A stretch of DNA of 64,000 nucleotides from Geomesophilobacter sediminis. GTDB lineage: Bacteria; Desulfobacterota; Desulfuromonadia; Geobacterales; Geobacteraceae. This document shows, one piece after another, positions 7,842 through 15,337 of the stretch. The stretch spans positions 62,001 to 126,000 of the forward strand of contig NZ_JAEMHM010000009.1 in NCBI RefSeq assembly GCF_016458275.1, given 5' to 3'. How positions within the stretch are numbered: position 1 is the first letter of the stretch; every line of letters begins with the position of its first letter. Below the pieces are notes generated by a model, which saw nothing but the letters and a program-made list of their open reading frames with translations, ran no database searches and was not told the origin of the DNA. Position numbers and translations under genes: made by a program.

Positions 7842-8942
7842 CTACCGGCTGAACTCTGCTCCGGTCCCGCAGTACAGCATCTCGCCGTGGTAGCCGGCGA
7901 GAAAGACAACGACGGAAAGCCCGGGGACCAGGGCGGCGGCGGTCATGGCCGCGCGGCCGCAGACGATCTCGATCAGCCGGCGGTCGTAATCCGAGGCGAT
8001 CAAAAGTTCCCGCGCCGTGTTGCAGCCGCGGGCCTTCTCCGCCAGGTGCGCGGTCCCGGGATCTTCTTTCAGCCACCCCGCCAGGACCTCCAGGTCGAGC
8101 TCCGAAGAGGTGACATGGGTCTGGGGGTGGCCGCAGGCGATCTTCACCAGCTTGGCGAACTGCGCCGCGATCACCACCCGGGGAACCCCCTTTTTGGCGC
8201 AACTCTGGGCGGCATAGCCAAAATGGTCGCCCATCATGACATAGGACTCGTCGGCCAGTTTTTCCTTGTCGCGGAAGTGATTCTGCGCAGCGAGCTCCGA
8301 GCTTCTCCCGGTGGCAAGCACGACGGTCCGGCAGCCGCAGGCCAGGGCGACGTCGACCGAGGTGTCGATGGTGTCGGTCCAGGCCTTGGTCGAGATCGGC
8401 TTCACGATCCCGGAGGTCCCCAGAATGGAAAGGCCGCCGACGATGCCGAGCCGCTCGTTCAGGGTCTTCTTCGCCAGTTCCTCGCCGTTGGGGATGCTGA
8501 TGGTCAGGGTGAGGGTGGCCGGCACGCAGCGGACCGCGAACACCTCCTTCACCGCCTCCTGGATCATGCGCCGCGGCACCGGGTTGATCGCCCATTCCCC
8601 GACCGCAACCGCGAGCCCGGGCTTGGTGACCTTCCCGATCCCCACCCCGCCTTTCAGGATGATCCGGTGCTTGGTGAAGAAATCCACCGTGGCGGTCGCG
8701 TGGATCTCGGCGCCGTTGGTGATGTCGGGGTCGTCCCCCGCATCCTTGACCACGAAGCAGGAGGCTCGGTTACCTTCGATCACCTGCCCCTGGATCGCGA
8801 ACCGCGCGGTCTGGCCGCAGGGGAGCGGAAGCACCACTTCGTGCACCGGTACCTGGTCCCGCAACATCTGGCAGGCAGCCTTAACCGCAGCCGCCGCACA
8901 GGAGCCGGTGGTATAGCCGTATCTGAGATTCTTGTCGGTCAT
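7842..8942 (-). CDS. cbiD: CbiD cobalt-precorrin-5B C1-methyltransferase
   Basis: Methylates C1 of cobalt-precorrin-5B in the oxygen-independent pathway. About 366 residues, the usual length. The N-terminal signature LRYGYTTGSCAAAAVKAA is diagnostic; also GGVGIGKVTKPGLAV and GTSGIVKPIS. Start taken at ATG 8942, four residues before the conserved LRYGYTTG; an in-frame GTG at 8963 would add seven residues and neither has a strong ribosome binding site. It lies between cbiC and cbiET. Confidence 0.94.
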   Translation of the reverse strand: MTDKNLRYGYTTGSCAAAAVKAACQMLRDQVPVHEVVLPLPCGQTARFAIQGQVIEGNRASCFVVKDAGDDPDITNGAEIHATATVDFFTKHRIILKGGVGIGKVTKPGLAVAVGEWAINPVPRRMIQEAVKEVFAVRCVPATLTLTISIPNGEELAKKTLNERLGIVGGLSILGTSGIVKPISTKAWTDTIDTSVDVALACGCRTVVLATGRSSELAAQNHFRDKEKLADESYVMMGDHFGYAAQSCAKKGVPRVVIAAQFAKLVKIACGHPQTHVTSSELDLEVLAGWLKEDPGTAHLAEKARGCNTARELLIASDYDRRLIEIVCGRAAMTAAALVPGLSVVVFLAGYHGEMLYCGTGAEFSR

Positions 8943-9006
8943 CGTCTGGTCCAGGTTGATCACTCATCCGCGGGGCGCTGCTGACGTCCCGCCCATAACT
9001 AACGGC

Positions 9007-9648
9007 TCACGACTCAGCGGCCTGGATCACTATTGCATTGATAATGGCGGCAGCTACGTTGGATCCCCCCTTGCGTCCCCGGTTGGTGACGAAGGGTAAA
9101 TCCGGCAACTCCTCGGCAAGCGTAAGGAGCGCCTCCTTGCTCTCGGCAGCGCCGACAAAACCGACCGGAAGCCCAACCACCAGGGCGGGGCGTACCCCCT
9201 CCTCGCGGACCAGCCGGATCAGTTCGAAAAGTGCCGTCGGCGCGTTGCCGATGACGAAAATCCCGTTGGCGGCATCCTGCGCCCCCTTGCGCATGGCCAG
9301 GATGGAACGGGTGATACCCTGTGCCTTCGCCTCGCGGGCCACGTCGGGGTCGGCGACGAAACAGCTCGTTTTCACGCCGAACTGCGCCAGCCGCGCCTGG
9401 GAGATCCCGGAGAGGGCCATGGTGGTATCGGTGACGATACCCCGCCCGGCCTTGAGCGCTGCGATCCCGCGGGCTACGGCGTTGGCCGAGATGCGCATGG
9501 TGACGGCGTACTCGAAATCCGCGCTGGTATGGATGGCGCGGCGCACCAACGGCCAGTCGCATGCCGACCAGCTATGGGGGCCCAACTCTGCTTCGATGAT
9601 CTGGAAGGAGCGTGCTTCGATCTCCTCCGGCGCAAGGTGCACCGACAT
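9007..9648 (-). CDS. cbiC: CbiC/CobH precorrin-8X methylmutase
   Basis: Moves the C11 methyl group to C12, turning (cobalt-)precorrin-8 into (hydrogeno/cob)yrinate. The 213-residue protein starts MSVHLAPEEIEARSF and contains IRRAIHTSADFEYA-like sequence (VRRAIHTSADFEYA), which includes the conserved catalytic His, and GLPVGFVGAAESKEAL and TNRGRKGGSNVAAA near the C-terminus. The ATG at 9648 shares its A with the TGA of cbiX (TGATG), supporting this start over an upstream TTG and implying coupled translation. Confidence 0.96.
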   Translation of the reverse strand: MSVHLAPEEIEARSFQIIEAELGPHSWSACDWPLVRRAIHTSADFEYAVTMRISANAVARGIAALKAGRGIVTDTTMALSGISQARLAQFGVKTSCFVADPDVAREAKAQGITRSILAMRKGAQDAANGIFVIGNAPTALFELIRLVREEGVRPALVVGLPVGFVGAAESKEALLTLAEELPDLPFVTNRGRKGGSNVAAAIINAIVIQAAES

Positions 9649-10031
9649 CAATGCCACCCCGTGTCGGTCAGGCTCTCGGCGATCCGCTCCACCACGATTT
9701 CGGCGAGCTTGGGATGGGGCCCCAGGTGCCGACCGAGGGTCATTTCGATCCCCGGATGGCGCTGTTTCGCCTCCTCCAGCTCCTCGGGGAGGTCCTCCTG
9801 GACGTGGGCCCCCAGGTAAAGGAAATAGGGGACCAGGAGGATGCGCCGAGCCCCCTGCGCCACGCAGTTGTCGACCCCCTGCTGGATGTTGGGGAGGTGC
9901 TGCTCGCGGAAAGCGACTTCCACGATGTCGTACTGGGTGATCTCTTTAACCCGTGCCGCGATGATGCGGGCGGCGTCGTTGGCCTCGGCGATCCGGCTGC
10001 CGTGAGCCAAAAGAAGAATGGCAGTGTTCAT
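9648..10031 (-). CDS. cbiX: CbiX small-form sirohydrochlorin cobaltochelatase
   Basis: Inserts Co2+ into sirohydrochlorin, the entry step of the cobalt-early pathway. At 127 residues it is the short (CbiXS) form that works as a homodimer. Conserved metal-binding histidines are visible at H10 (LLLAHGSR) and H76 (LYLGAHVQEDLP). GGAACACC precedes the ATG. It is the first cbi gene of the run and lies 60 nt after the M16 peptidase gene. No cobalamin riboswitch was recognised in that gap. Confidence 0.95.
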   Translation of the reverse strand: MNTAILLLAHGSRIAEANDAARIIAARVKEITQYDIVEVAFREQHLPNIQQGVDNCVAQGARRILLVPYFLYLGAHVQEDLPEELEEAKQRHPGIEMTLGRHLGPHPKLAEIVVERIAESLTDTGWH

Positions 10032-10091
10032 GGTGTTCCTTGTTTCGGTGATGTTTGCCCGTCGGGGGCCGATCGGACCCGCCGGGGAGTG

Positions 10092-11381
10092 TTAAAACAA
10101 TTTGGCGTACTGCTTTACCGCCCGCTCCACCTCGCGGCGGGCCGCCGCCTTCCAGGGGCCGACCGCCACCAGGTTCAGGTTCGCCGGGGCGAACAGGTCG
10201 CGCGCCGTGGCCATGATCTGCGCCGCATCGATCGCCTCGGCCTCGGCCCGGTCCTCTTCGAGAGTCCGCACCATCCCCATCAGCTCGCCCCAGCCGTAAC
10301 GGACCTGCATCTCGTAGGTCGAATCCCGGCTGTACTCCAGGTCGTAGAAATAACCTTCCTTGACCCGCTTGAGCTCCTCGGCGGTTCCCGGGTTGAACGC
10401 GATGTTGTGCACTTCTTTCAGCACCTCGGAGACCGCCAGGGGGAGGTTCTCCGGAGCCGTGGCCAGCTCGATGGCAAAGGCGCCGGTCTCCTCGTAGGCG
10501 GCCAGCGAGGCATCGACCGAGTAGACGATCCCGAGCTTCTCCCTAAGCGTCAGGTGCAGCCGGGAGCTGCCGCCGCCGCAGAGCATGCGCCGGATCAGCC
10601 GAAGCGCCATGATGCGCGGGTCCTTCCGGGCAAAGCCGCGAAAAGCAAGCTGCAGGTTCACCTGGCTGTCCGAATCCTTGACGAAGAGCGTCTGCGGCTC
10701 GCGCTGCGCGTTTTTCGGCTCTTCGGCCACCGGGGGGTGCCCCCCTTCCCAGCCGGAAAAGGCATCGGCGCAGGCAGTAAAAAAGCGCTCCGGCTCCACC
10801 TTCCCCGCCGCCACGATCAGGGCGTTGGACGGGATGTAGTAGCGGCGCAAGTGATCGCGCAGGTCCTTTTCCTCGATGGCGGCAATGGTGTTCAGGTAGC
10901 CGATGGTCGGCATCCCCAGGGGGTGGTCGGGCCAGAGCAGACGGCTGGAGAGGTTGTTCGGATTGGTCTCGTCGCCCCGCTCGTTGATGTCCTCGAGCGC
11001 CTCCTCGGTGATGATCCGCTTTTCAATGTCGATCCCGGGCAGGGTCGGGCGGAGCAGCATCGAGGAGAAGAGCTCGATGCCGCGCGGAATCTCGCCGGGA
11101 TGGATGCGCGAAAAGTAGCAGGTGGTCTCCTCGTCGGTGGCAGCATTCACGCTCCCCCCGATCGCCTCGAACGCGATCTCCAGCTCCAGGTTGGAGGCGA
11201 ACTCACTCGAGCCGCGAAACAGCATGTGCTCGAGGAAATGGGAGATACCGGCTTTTTCAAAGGTATCGTTGCGCCCCCCCGCCCGGATGTAGACGGCGAT
11301 TTCGGCGCTGTGCAGGTGCGGCATCTCCACGGCTACCAGTCGCAGGCCGTTGGGTAGCACCTTCTTGCTGCAGTTCAGCAT
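10092..11381 (-). CDS. M16 family zinc metallopeptidase (insulinase/processing-peptidase-like)
   Basis: A 429-residue protein with the inverted zinc motif H48-F-L-E51-H52 and a following glutamate-rich segment (DEETTCYF) that would supply the third ligand in the M16B family. It also has the C-terminal half-domain typical of M16B (GGGSSRLHLTLREKLGIVYSV). No signal peptide is seen, so it is probably cytoplasmic. The ATG at 11381 has GGAGG four bases upstream. It is sandwiched between a yqaA-like gene 13 nt upstream and cbiX, and may be co-transcribed, although a role in cobalamin synthesis is not expected. Confidence 0.93.
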   Translation of the reverse strand: MLNCSKKVLPNGLRLVAVEMPHLHSAEIAVYIRAGGRNDTFEKAGISHFLEHMLFRGSSEFASNLELEIAFEAIGGSVNAATDEETTCYFSRIHPGEIPRGIELFSSMLLRPTLPGIDIEKRIITEEALEDINERGDETNPNNLSSRLLWPDHPLGMPTIGYLNTIAAIEEKDLRDHLRRYYIPSNALIVAAGKVEPERFFTACADAFSGWEGGHPPVAEEPKNAQREPQTLFVKDSDSQVNLQLAFRGFARKDPRIMALRLIRRMLCGGGSSRLHLTLREKLGIVYSVDASLAAYEETGAFAIELATAPENLPLAVSEVLKEVHNIAFNPGTAEELKRVKEGYFYDLEYSRDSTYEMQVRYGWGELMGMVRTLEEDRAEAEAIDAAQIMATARDLFAPANLNLVAVGPWKAAARREVERAVKQYAKLF

Positions 11382-11394
11382 CAAACCTCCGGGA

Positions 11395-11847
11395 TCAGAT
11401 TGCCGCGGCCCCCTTCAGGGTCACCCAGGCAACCGCCGCGTAACGGGCGAGCTTGCCGGTGGCCACCAGAAGCGAAAAGCGGATGAAGCGGACCCGGAGC
11501 ACCCCCCCGACCAGGCAGAGGGGGTCACCCACTACCGGGAGCCAGGAGAGGAGCAGGGAATAGGAGCCGAAGCGCTCGTAGAGCCGCTCCGCCTTCTGCG
11601 TCGTTTTCGGGTCCATGCGCAAAAGACGGGTCTTCAGAAAGTCGGCGCCGTAAAGTCCAATCAGGTACGTAGTCAGTGCCCCGAGGTAATTGCCGCAGGT
11701 CGCCACCGCCACCACCGCAAACGGATCGCTCCGGGAAAGGAGCATGGTAACCACCAGCCACTCCGATCCGAGGGGGATCAAAGTGGAGGCGAGAAAGCTC
11801 AGAAAAAACAGGGATAAAAAGCCGTAATTGGCCAGCCATTCATGCAT
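11395..11847 (-). CDS. yqaA: YqaA-like small membrane protein (DedA/VTT superfamily)
   Basis: A 150-residue polytopic membrane protein with about four hydrophobic segments. The block LASTLIPLGSEWLVV followed by GNYLGALTTYLIG, and RFGSYSLLLSWLPVVGDPLCLVGGVLR, match the YqaA branch of the VTT/SNARE-associated family, whose members are thought to act in membrane lipid handling. The physiological substrate is unknown. It is the first gene of the minus-strand run that continues into the M16 peptidase and the cbi operon. Confidence 0.85.
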   Translation of the reverse strand: MHEWLANYGFLSLFFLSFLASTLIPLGSEWLVVTMLLSRSDPFAVVAVATCGNYLGALTTYLIGLYGADFLKTRLLRMDPKTTQKAERLYERFGSYSLLLSWLPVVGDPLCLVGGVLRVRFIRFSLLVATGKLARYAAVAWVTLKGAAAI

Positions 11848-11957
11848 TTGCCCGTCAAATTAACGGAAAGGTTTTCGATTGTCAAAAGAATCTTGTTTTG
11901 CGGTGGTCGCAGTTTTTTCTTGACATCGATCCGCAAAAGGGGCAAGAATTCCGCACC

Positions 11958-12038
11958 ATGAAAAACGCCTGCTATTTTTCCTTTTTTAACTTTTACTTTT
12001 GGTGCGGCTTTTATTTTAGGCCGTCTGCCCGGGGTTGA
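11958..12038 (+). CDS. Aromatic-rich leader peptide upstream of DAHP synthase
   Basis: A 26-codon ORF whose residues 6-20 include seven Phe, three Tyr and one Trp (11 aromatic residues out of 15), a composition like the PheL/TrpL attenuation leader peptides. It ends at TGA 12036-12038, about 40 nt before a rho-independent terminator (12077-12117). AGGGG lies about 16 nt upstream of the ATG, somewhat far. A TTGACA at 11920-11925 with AAGAAT at 11944-11949 could be a promoter but would leave almost no 5' leader. The expected role is ribosome-mediated attenuation of the downstream DAHP synthase by charged tRNA-Phe/Tyr levels. Confidence 0.8.
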   Translation: MKNACYFSFFNFYFWCGFYFRPSARG

Positions 12039-12076
12039 GGTTTGATTTAGGAAGCAGGAACTAAACTACCAAACCG

Positions 12077-12117
12077 AAAGCCGAGGCGGACAGAGAGATC
12101 CCCCCCGGCTTTTTTTG
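12077..12117 (+). terminator. Attenuator terminator of the aroF leader
   Basis: AAAGCCG pairs with CGGCTTT across about 20 nt (with additional GG/CC pairs), followed directly by a run of T. The CCGGGG at 12029-12034, at the end of the leader ORF, is the exact complement of CCCCGG at 12103-12108 in the terminator's 3' arm, so an alternative antiterminator pairing is available. Confidence 0.7.
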
Positions 12118-12147
12118 ATTCCAAGTGAATCGCGAGCAGCAAATGCA

Positions 12148-12175
12148 AGGGCCGGGGGAGCAATCCTCCGGCCCT
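12148..12175 (+). promoter_or_regulatory. 12-bp hairpin with GCAA tetraloop before DAHP synthase
   Basis: AGGGCCGGGGGA and TCCTCCGGCCCT form a 12-bp stem (one G-T pair) closed by GCAA, a GNRA tetraloop. It lies between the attenuator and the ribosome binding site at about 12196. The following bases (TCGTCGTTTC) are not a clean T-run, so it may be a second, weaker terminator or an mRNA stabiliser. Confidence 0.6.
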
Positions 12176-12208
12176 TCGTCGTTTCGGGAATCCAAAGGGG
12201 GCAACAAA

Positions 12209-13228
12209 ATGATCGTCGTCATGAAATCCGGAGCAGCCAGGAAAGAGCGGGAAGCGGTAACCAAGAGGATCCGTGAGCTGGGCTACACCCCGCACATCAT
12301 TCACGGGACCACCCGCGACGTCATCGGCGCCGTAGGCGACGAGCGGGCCAAGAGCGTGCTGCAGACGCTGGAGTCGATGCCCGGGGTGGAAAGCGTCGTC
12401 CCCATCCTCCAGCCGTACAAGCTCGCCTCCAAGGAGGTAAAGAAGGAATCGAGCGTGGTGCCGGTCTCCGACACCGTCGCCATCGGCGGCAAAGAGATCG
12501 TCGTCATGGCCGGCCCCTGTTCCGTGGAAAACGAGGCACAGATCATCGAAAGCGCGCTGGCGGTCAAGGCGGCCGGCGCCCAGATGCTGCGCGGCGGCGC
12601 GTTCAAGCCGCGGACCTCCCCCTACTCCTTCCAGGGGCTTGAGGAGGAAGGGCTCAAGCTGCTCGCCAAGGCGCGCGATCTTACCGGCCTTCCCTTTGTG
12701 ACCGAGGTCATTGACCCGGAGTCGGTCGACCTGGTCGCCTCCTACGCCGACATGCTCCAGATCGGGGCACGCAACTCCCAGAACTTCGCCCTTTTGCGCA
12801 AGGTCGGCCAGATCAAGAAACCGATCCTTTTGAAGCGCGGCATGTCAATGACCATTCAGGAATTTCTGATGAGTGCCGAATATATCATGAGCGAGGGCAA
12901 CCAGTCGGTCATCCTGTGCGAGCGCGGGATCCGGACCTTCGAGACGGCGACCCGGAACACCCTCGACCTTGCGGCGGTCCCGGTGCTCAAGGCGAAGACC
13001 CACCTCCCGGTGGTGATCGACCCGTCCCACGCGACCGGCAACTACCATTACATTGCACCGATGTCCTACGCTGCCGTCGCCGCCGGCGCGGACGGCCTGA
13101 TCATCGAGGTGCATCCCGATCCGGAGCACGCCTCCTCCGACGGCCCGCAGTCGCTCAAGCCGAAGAAGTTCGCGGCCCTGATGGAGAAACTGCGCCTGTT
13201 CGCCGAAGCGGCCGACCGGACGCTGTAG
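12209..13228 (+). CDS. aroF: 3-deoxy-7-phosphoheptulonate (DAHP) synthase with N-terminal regulatory domain
   Basis: Condenses phosphoenolpyruvate and erythrose-4-phosphate, the first step of the shikimate pathway. The 339-residue protein has an N-terminal ferredoxin-like domain (about 1-75), as in the Thermotoga-type enzyme where it binds aromatic amino acids. The barrel follows, with [52 protein letters not shown] and IDPSHATG; the Cys of AGPCS and the His of DPSHATG are metal ligands. The ATG at 12209 follows GGGGGCAACAAA. The leader peptide and terminator upstream imply attenuation control on top of allosteric feedback. Confidence 0.95.
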   Translation: MIVVMKSGAARKEREAVTKRIRELGYTPHIIHGTTRDVIGAVGDERAKSVLQTLESMPGVESVVPILQPYKLASKEVKKESSVVPVSDTVAIGGKEIVVMAGPCSVENEAQIIESALAVKAAGAQMLRGGAFKPRTSPYSFQGLEEEGLKLLAKARDLTGLPFVTEVIDPESVDLVASYADMLQIGARNSQNFALLRKVGQIKKPILLKRGMSMTIQEFLMSAEYIMSEGNQSVILCERGIRTFETATRNTLDLAAVPVLKAKTHLPVVIDPSHATGNYHYIAPMSYAAVAAGADGLIIEVHPDPEHASSDGPQSLKPKKFAALMEKLRLFAEAADRTL

Positions 13229-13241
13229 CGTGCCGTAATCG

Positions 13242-13270
13242 TGTAGGAGCGACATTCCTGTCACGCGATT
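13242..13270. repeat. REP-like unit (family 1)
   Basis: GTAGGAGCGACATTCCTGTC followed by ACGCGATTC, immediately after the DAHP synthase gene. Same palindromic unit as in the CbiH-CbiP linker. Confidence 0.85.
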
Positions 13271-13303
13271 CTGCACGATGATCAGTGTCAGCAAGACCTT
13301 GGG

Positions 13304-13410
13304 CTCCCCCCCTTTGGCAAAGGGGGGGACGGGGGGATTTGCTTTTGAGGTTTTGCAGTACAAAACCCTAGAGGCAAATCGCCCTAATGCCCCTTCGCAA
13401 AGGGGGACTT
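13304..13410. repeat. Paired family-2 repeat, MITE-like inverted pair
   Basis: CCCCCCTTTGGCAAAGGGGG at the left and CCCCTTCGCAAAGGGGGA at the right are linked by inverted GGGGGGATTTGC / GCAAATCGCCC arms around a short centre, so the whole 107 bp can fold back on itself. The same architecture is seen at 15075-15176. A solitary core follows at about 13486-13508. Together with the REP unit these fill the gap 13229-13533. Confidence 0.8.
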
Positions 13411-13533
13411 GATTGGCTGAGCCTTGGAGATGCCCATGCAAAATCGGAAGGAGCAGGCCCTGCAGTAACTAGCAGTAATGAACTTCCCCCTTTCGCAAAG
13501 GGGGACACGATCGGTTTCAGGTGGAGGGTAGTG

Positions 13534-14229
13534 ATGAGCAGCATCAGGTACGAAGATGCGGTGCCGTGGGGGCGGTCCTTCGACGAATACCGGCGCATGT
13601 TCCGGCTCACCGACGAGGACCTCGGCAAGAAGATCATCGGCGCCGCCGACGGCCCGGCCAGTTTCAACGCGGTAATGAAACGGGAGGGACGCCATGTCGT
13701 CTCGTGCGATCCGCTTTACCACTGTTCCGGCGACGATATCCGGAACCGCATCGAGGCGACCTACCATTCCGTTCTCGCCCAGACCGCGGCAAACCAGCAC
13801 CTTTTCGAATGGGACGAGATAGAATCCCCGGATGCCCTGGGTGAGCTGCGCATGAAGGCAATGCAGGATTTCCTCAGCGATTACGACCAGGGCCGGACCG
13901 AGGGTCGCTATGTTTCCGGGAAGCTTCCCGCCCTCCCCTTCGAGAACGGGACCTTCGACCTGGCGATCTGCTCCCACTTCCTTTTTCTCTACTCGGACAA
14001 CCTGCCGCTGCATTTCCACCGGAAGGCGGTGGACGAACTCTGCCGGGTGGCGAAGGAACTGCGCATCTTCCCCCTGCTCACCTACCGGGGAACCCCTTCC
14101 CCGTTTGCGGCACCCATCGTCGACTACATGCGCTCCCGCGGCTACGAGGTGAGCGTCGAAGAGGTACCGTACCGGTTCCAGCGCGGCGGCAACAAGATGC
14201 TGAGGATCACCCGCAGCCACGACTGCTGA
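13534..14229 (+). CDS. Class I SAM-dependent methyltransferase, substrate unknown
   Basis: A 231-residue soluble protein. The glycine-rich motif KIIGAADGPASFNA near residue 30 and the later LPFENGTFDLAICSHFLF block (motifs I and IV of Rossmann methyltransferases) identify the fold. The middle section SDYDQGRTEGRYVSGKLPALPF leads into motif IV. Start taken at ATG 13534 with GGAGG nine bases upstream; the ORF could extend back through repeat sequence, which is unlikely to be coding. No neighbour suggests a substrate. Confidence 0.8.
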   Translation: MSSIRYEDAVPWGRSFDEYRRMFRLTDEDLGKKIIGAADGPASFNAVMKREGRHVVSCDPLYHCSGDDIRNRIEATYHSVLAQTAANQHLFEWDEIESPDALGELRMKAMQDFLSDYDQGRTEGRYVSGKLPALPFENGTFDLAICSHFLFLYSDNLPLHFHRKAVDELCRVAKELRIFPLLTYRGTPSPFAAPIVDYMRSRGYEVSVEEVPYRFQRGGNKMLRITRSHDC

Positions 14230-14334
14230 GCCCTCGCCAAAACCTCCCGATCCGCTATCATTGGCGGATGCCAATTTCCGGCAACCCAGAACAGCCACTG
14301 CGAACCGGTACGGTGTGCCCCCCAGGAACAGAAG

Positions 14335-14359
14335 GTCCCCTCCCCGGCCGGGAGGGGAC
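14335..14359. repeat. Perfect 10-bp hairpin in intergenic gap
   Basis: GTCCCCTCCC and GGGAGGGGAC enclose a five-base loop between the methyltransferase and the next gene. It has no T-run and looks like a fragment of the family-3 repeat (compare GTCCCTCCC at 7725). Confidence 0.6.
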
Positions 14360-14423
14360 GGGGGAAGCCGCCGCGGCGTGAGCGGTCCGCTGCTTGAGGT
14401 TGCCTACCAGGGAGGTATCCCCC

Positions 14424-14885
14424 ATGCGACGCCCCATTCTCGTTTCCCTCCTTTGTCTCGTCCTCACTCTCCATCCAACCCACGCCCGCGCCCAAGGCGA
14501 CAGCGAAGCCAGAGTATTGCAGGACTTCGAGCGCATCCTCGACCTCTGGCGGGACGGCAAGTATGCCGAGCTGTACGAGCGGACCCTGATACCGGGGAGG
14601 GAGAGTCGCGAGCAGTTCGCGCGCCGGCTCTCCGCGGCTCCGCGCCGGCCGGCCTGCTGCTGGGAAAAGATGCAGAACGCCAAGGTGAGTTTCAAGGGAG
14701 AGCGCGCCGCGGTGGTCAAGGCGCGGTTGGGATTTGAAGGTGGGGTCTCCGGGACCGAGTACGTAACCAAGGGGATCAAGCTGAAAAAAGAAGATGAGGT
14801 CTGGATGATCTCGCAGACCGACCTCTTTGCCCTGGGGAACCTGGTGAAGAAAAGGACCCGGTACCGGTACGTTCCGGTCCGCTGA
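14424..14885 (+). CDS. Small exported protein of unknown function
   Basis: A 153-residue protein. It begins with a typical signal peptide (MRRPILVSLLCLVLTLHPT, cleavage likely after ARA). The mature part, with RILDLWRDGKYAELYER near the N-terminus and EVWMISQTDLFALGNL near the C-terminus, resembles small periplasmic NTF2-like/DUF4878-type folds, which is only a guess. The ATG at 14424 has GGGAGG upstream; a start ten codons earlier would spoil the signal peptide. Monocistronic between repeat-filled gaps. Confidence 0.75.
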   Translation: MRRPILVSLLCLVLTLHPTHARAQGDSEARVLQDFERILDLWRDGKYAELYERTLIPGRESREQFARRLSAAPRRPACCWEKMQNAKVSFKGERAAVVKARLGFEGGVSGTEYVTKGIKLKKEDEVWMISQTDLFALGNLVKKRTRYRYVPVR

Positions 14886-14942
14886 CCTCTTCCCGGGCCG
14901 GCAGACGACGGTGCATCTTCTTCGATTGCAGCCGCTTTACCC

Positions 14943-15022
14943 GGTGGGAGCGCCTTTCCAGGCGCGAATGAACCGCTTCATCACCGCCTGCGGCGGATCG
15001 CGCCAGGAATGGCGCTCCCACA
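14943..15022. repeat. Inverted pair of REP-like units (family 1)
   Basis: A direct unit at 14943-14968 (GTGGGAGCGCCTTTCCAGGC...) and an inverted unit at 14996-15022 (GCGCCAGGAATGGCGCTCCC...), separated by about 27 bp. This opposed-pair layout is the usual one for REP doublets. Confidence 0.85.
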
Positions 15023-15074
15023 ATAACTTCCCACCTGAAGGGGCCGCACGCTGCGCCCGCCAGTTCCGCTCACC

Positions 15075-15176
15075 TCCCCCCTTTGACAAAGGGGGGCCGG
15101 GGGGATTTGCCTTTTAGCTCACCCTGTAAACCTCAGAGGCAAATCCCCTAAATCCCCCTTTTTCAAAGGGGGACTT
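15075..15176. repeat. Paired family-2 repeat, MITE-like inverted pair
   Basis: CCCCCCTTTGACAAAGGGGG...GGATTTGCC on the left and GGCAAATCC...CCCCCTTTTTCAAAGGGGGA on the right fold back over about 100 bp. It matches the structure at 13304-13410. Along with the REP pair it occupies most of the 450-nt gap before the U32 peptidase; nothing else is seen there. Confidence 0.85.
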
Positions 15177-15337
15177 CAAAACCCTGCCTTTTCATGCAAC
15201 CTGCGTCCGGTTTATCAGGGCCGTCATAGAGCATTTCGGACCAAATCTATCCTAAATTTCCTCCGAACCCCGCCTTACCATTACGCTTTTCCGATGACTG
15301 ATTGACTCAACTGCCCATTTTCCGGTACTCTAGCCGG

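Noticed and set aside
10032-10091. Cobalamin riboswitch upstream of cbiX
   Set aside because: The gap is only 60 nt and shows no B12-box-like sequence or room for the fold.
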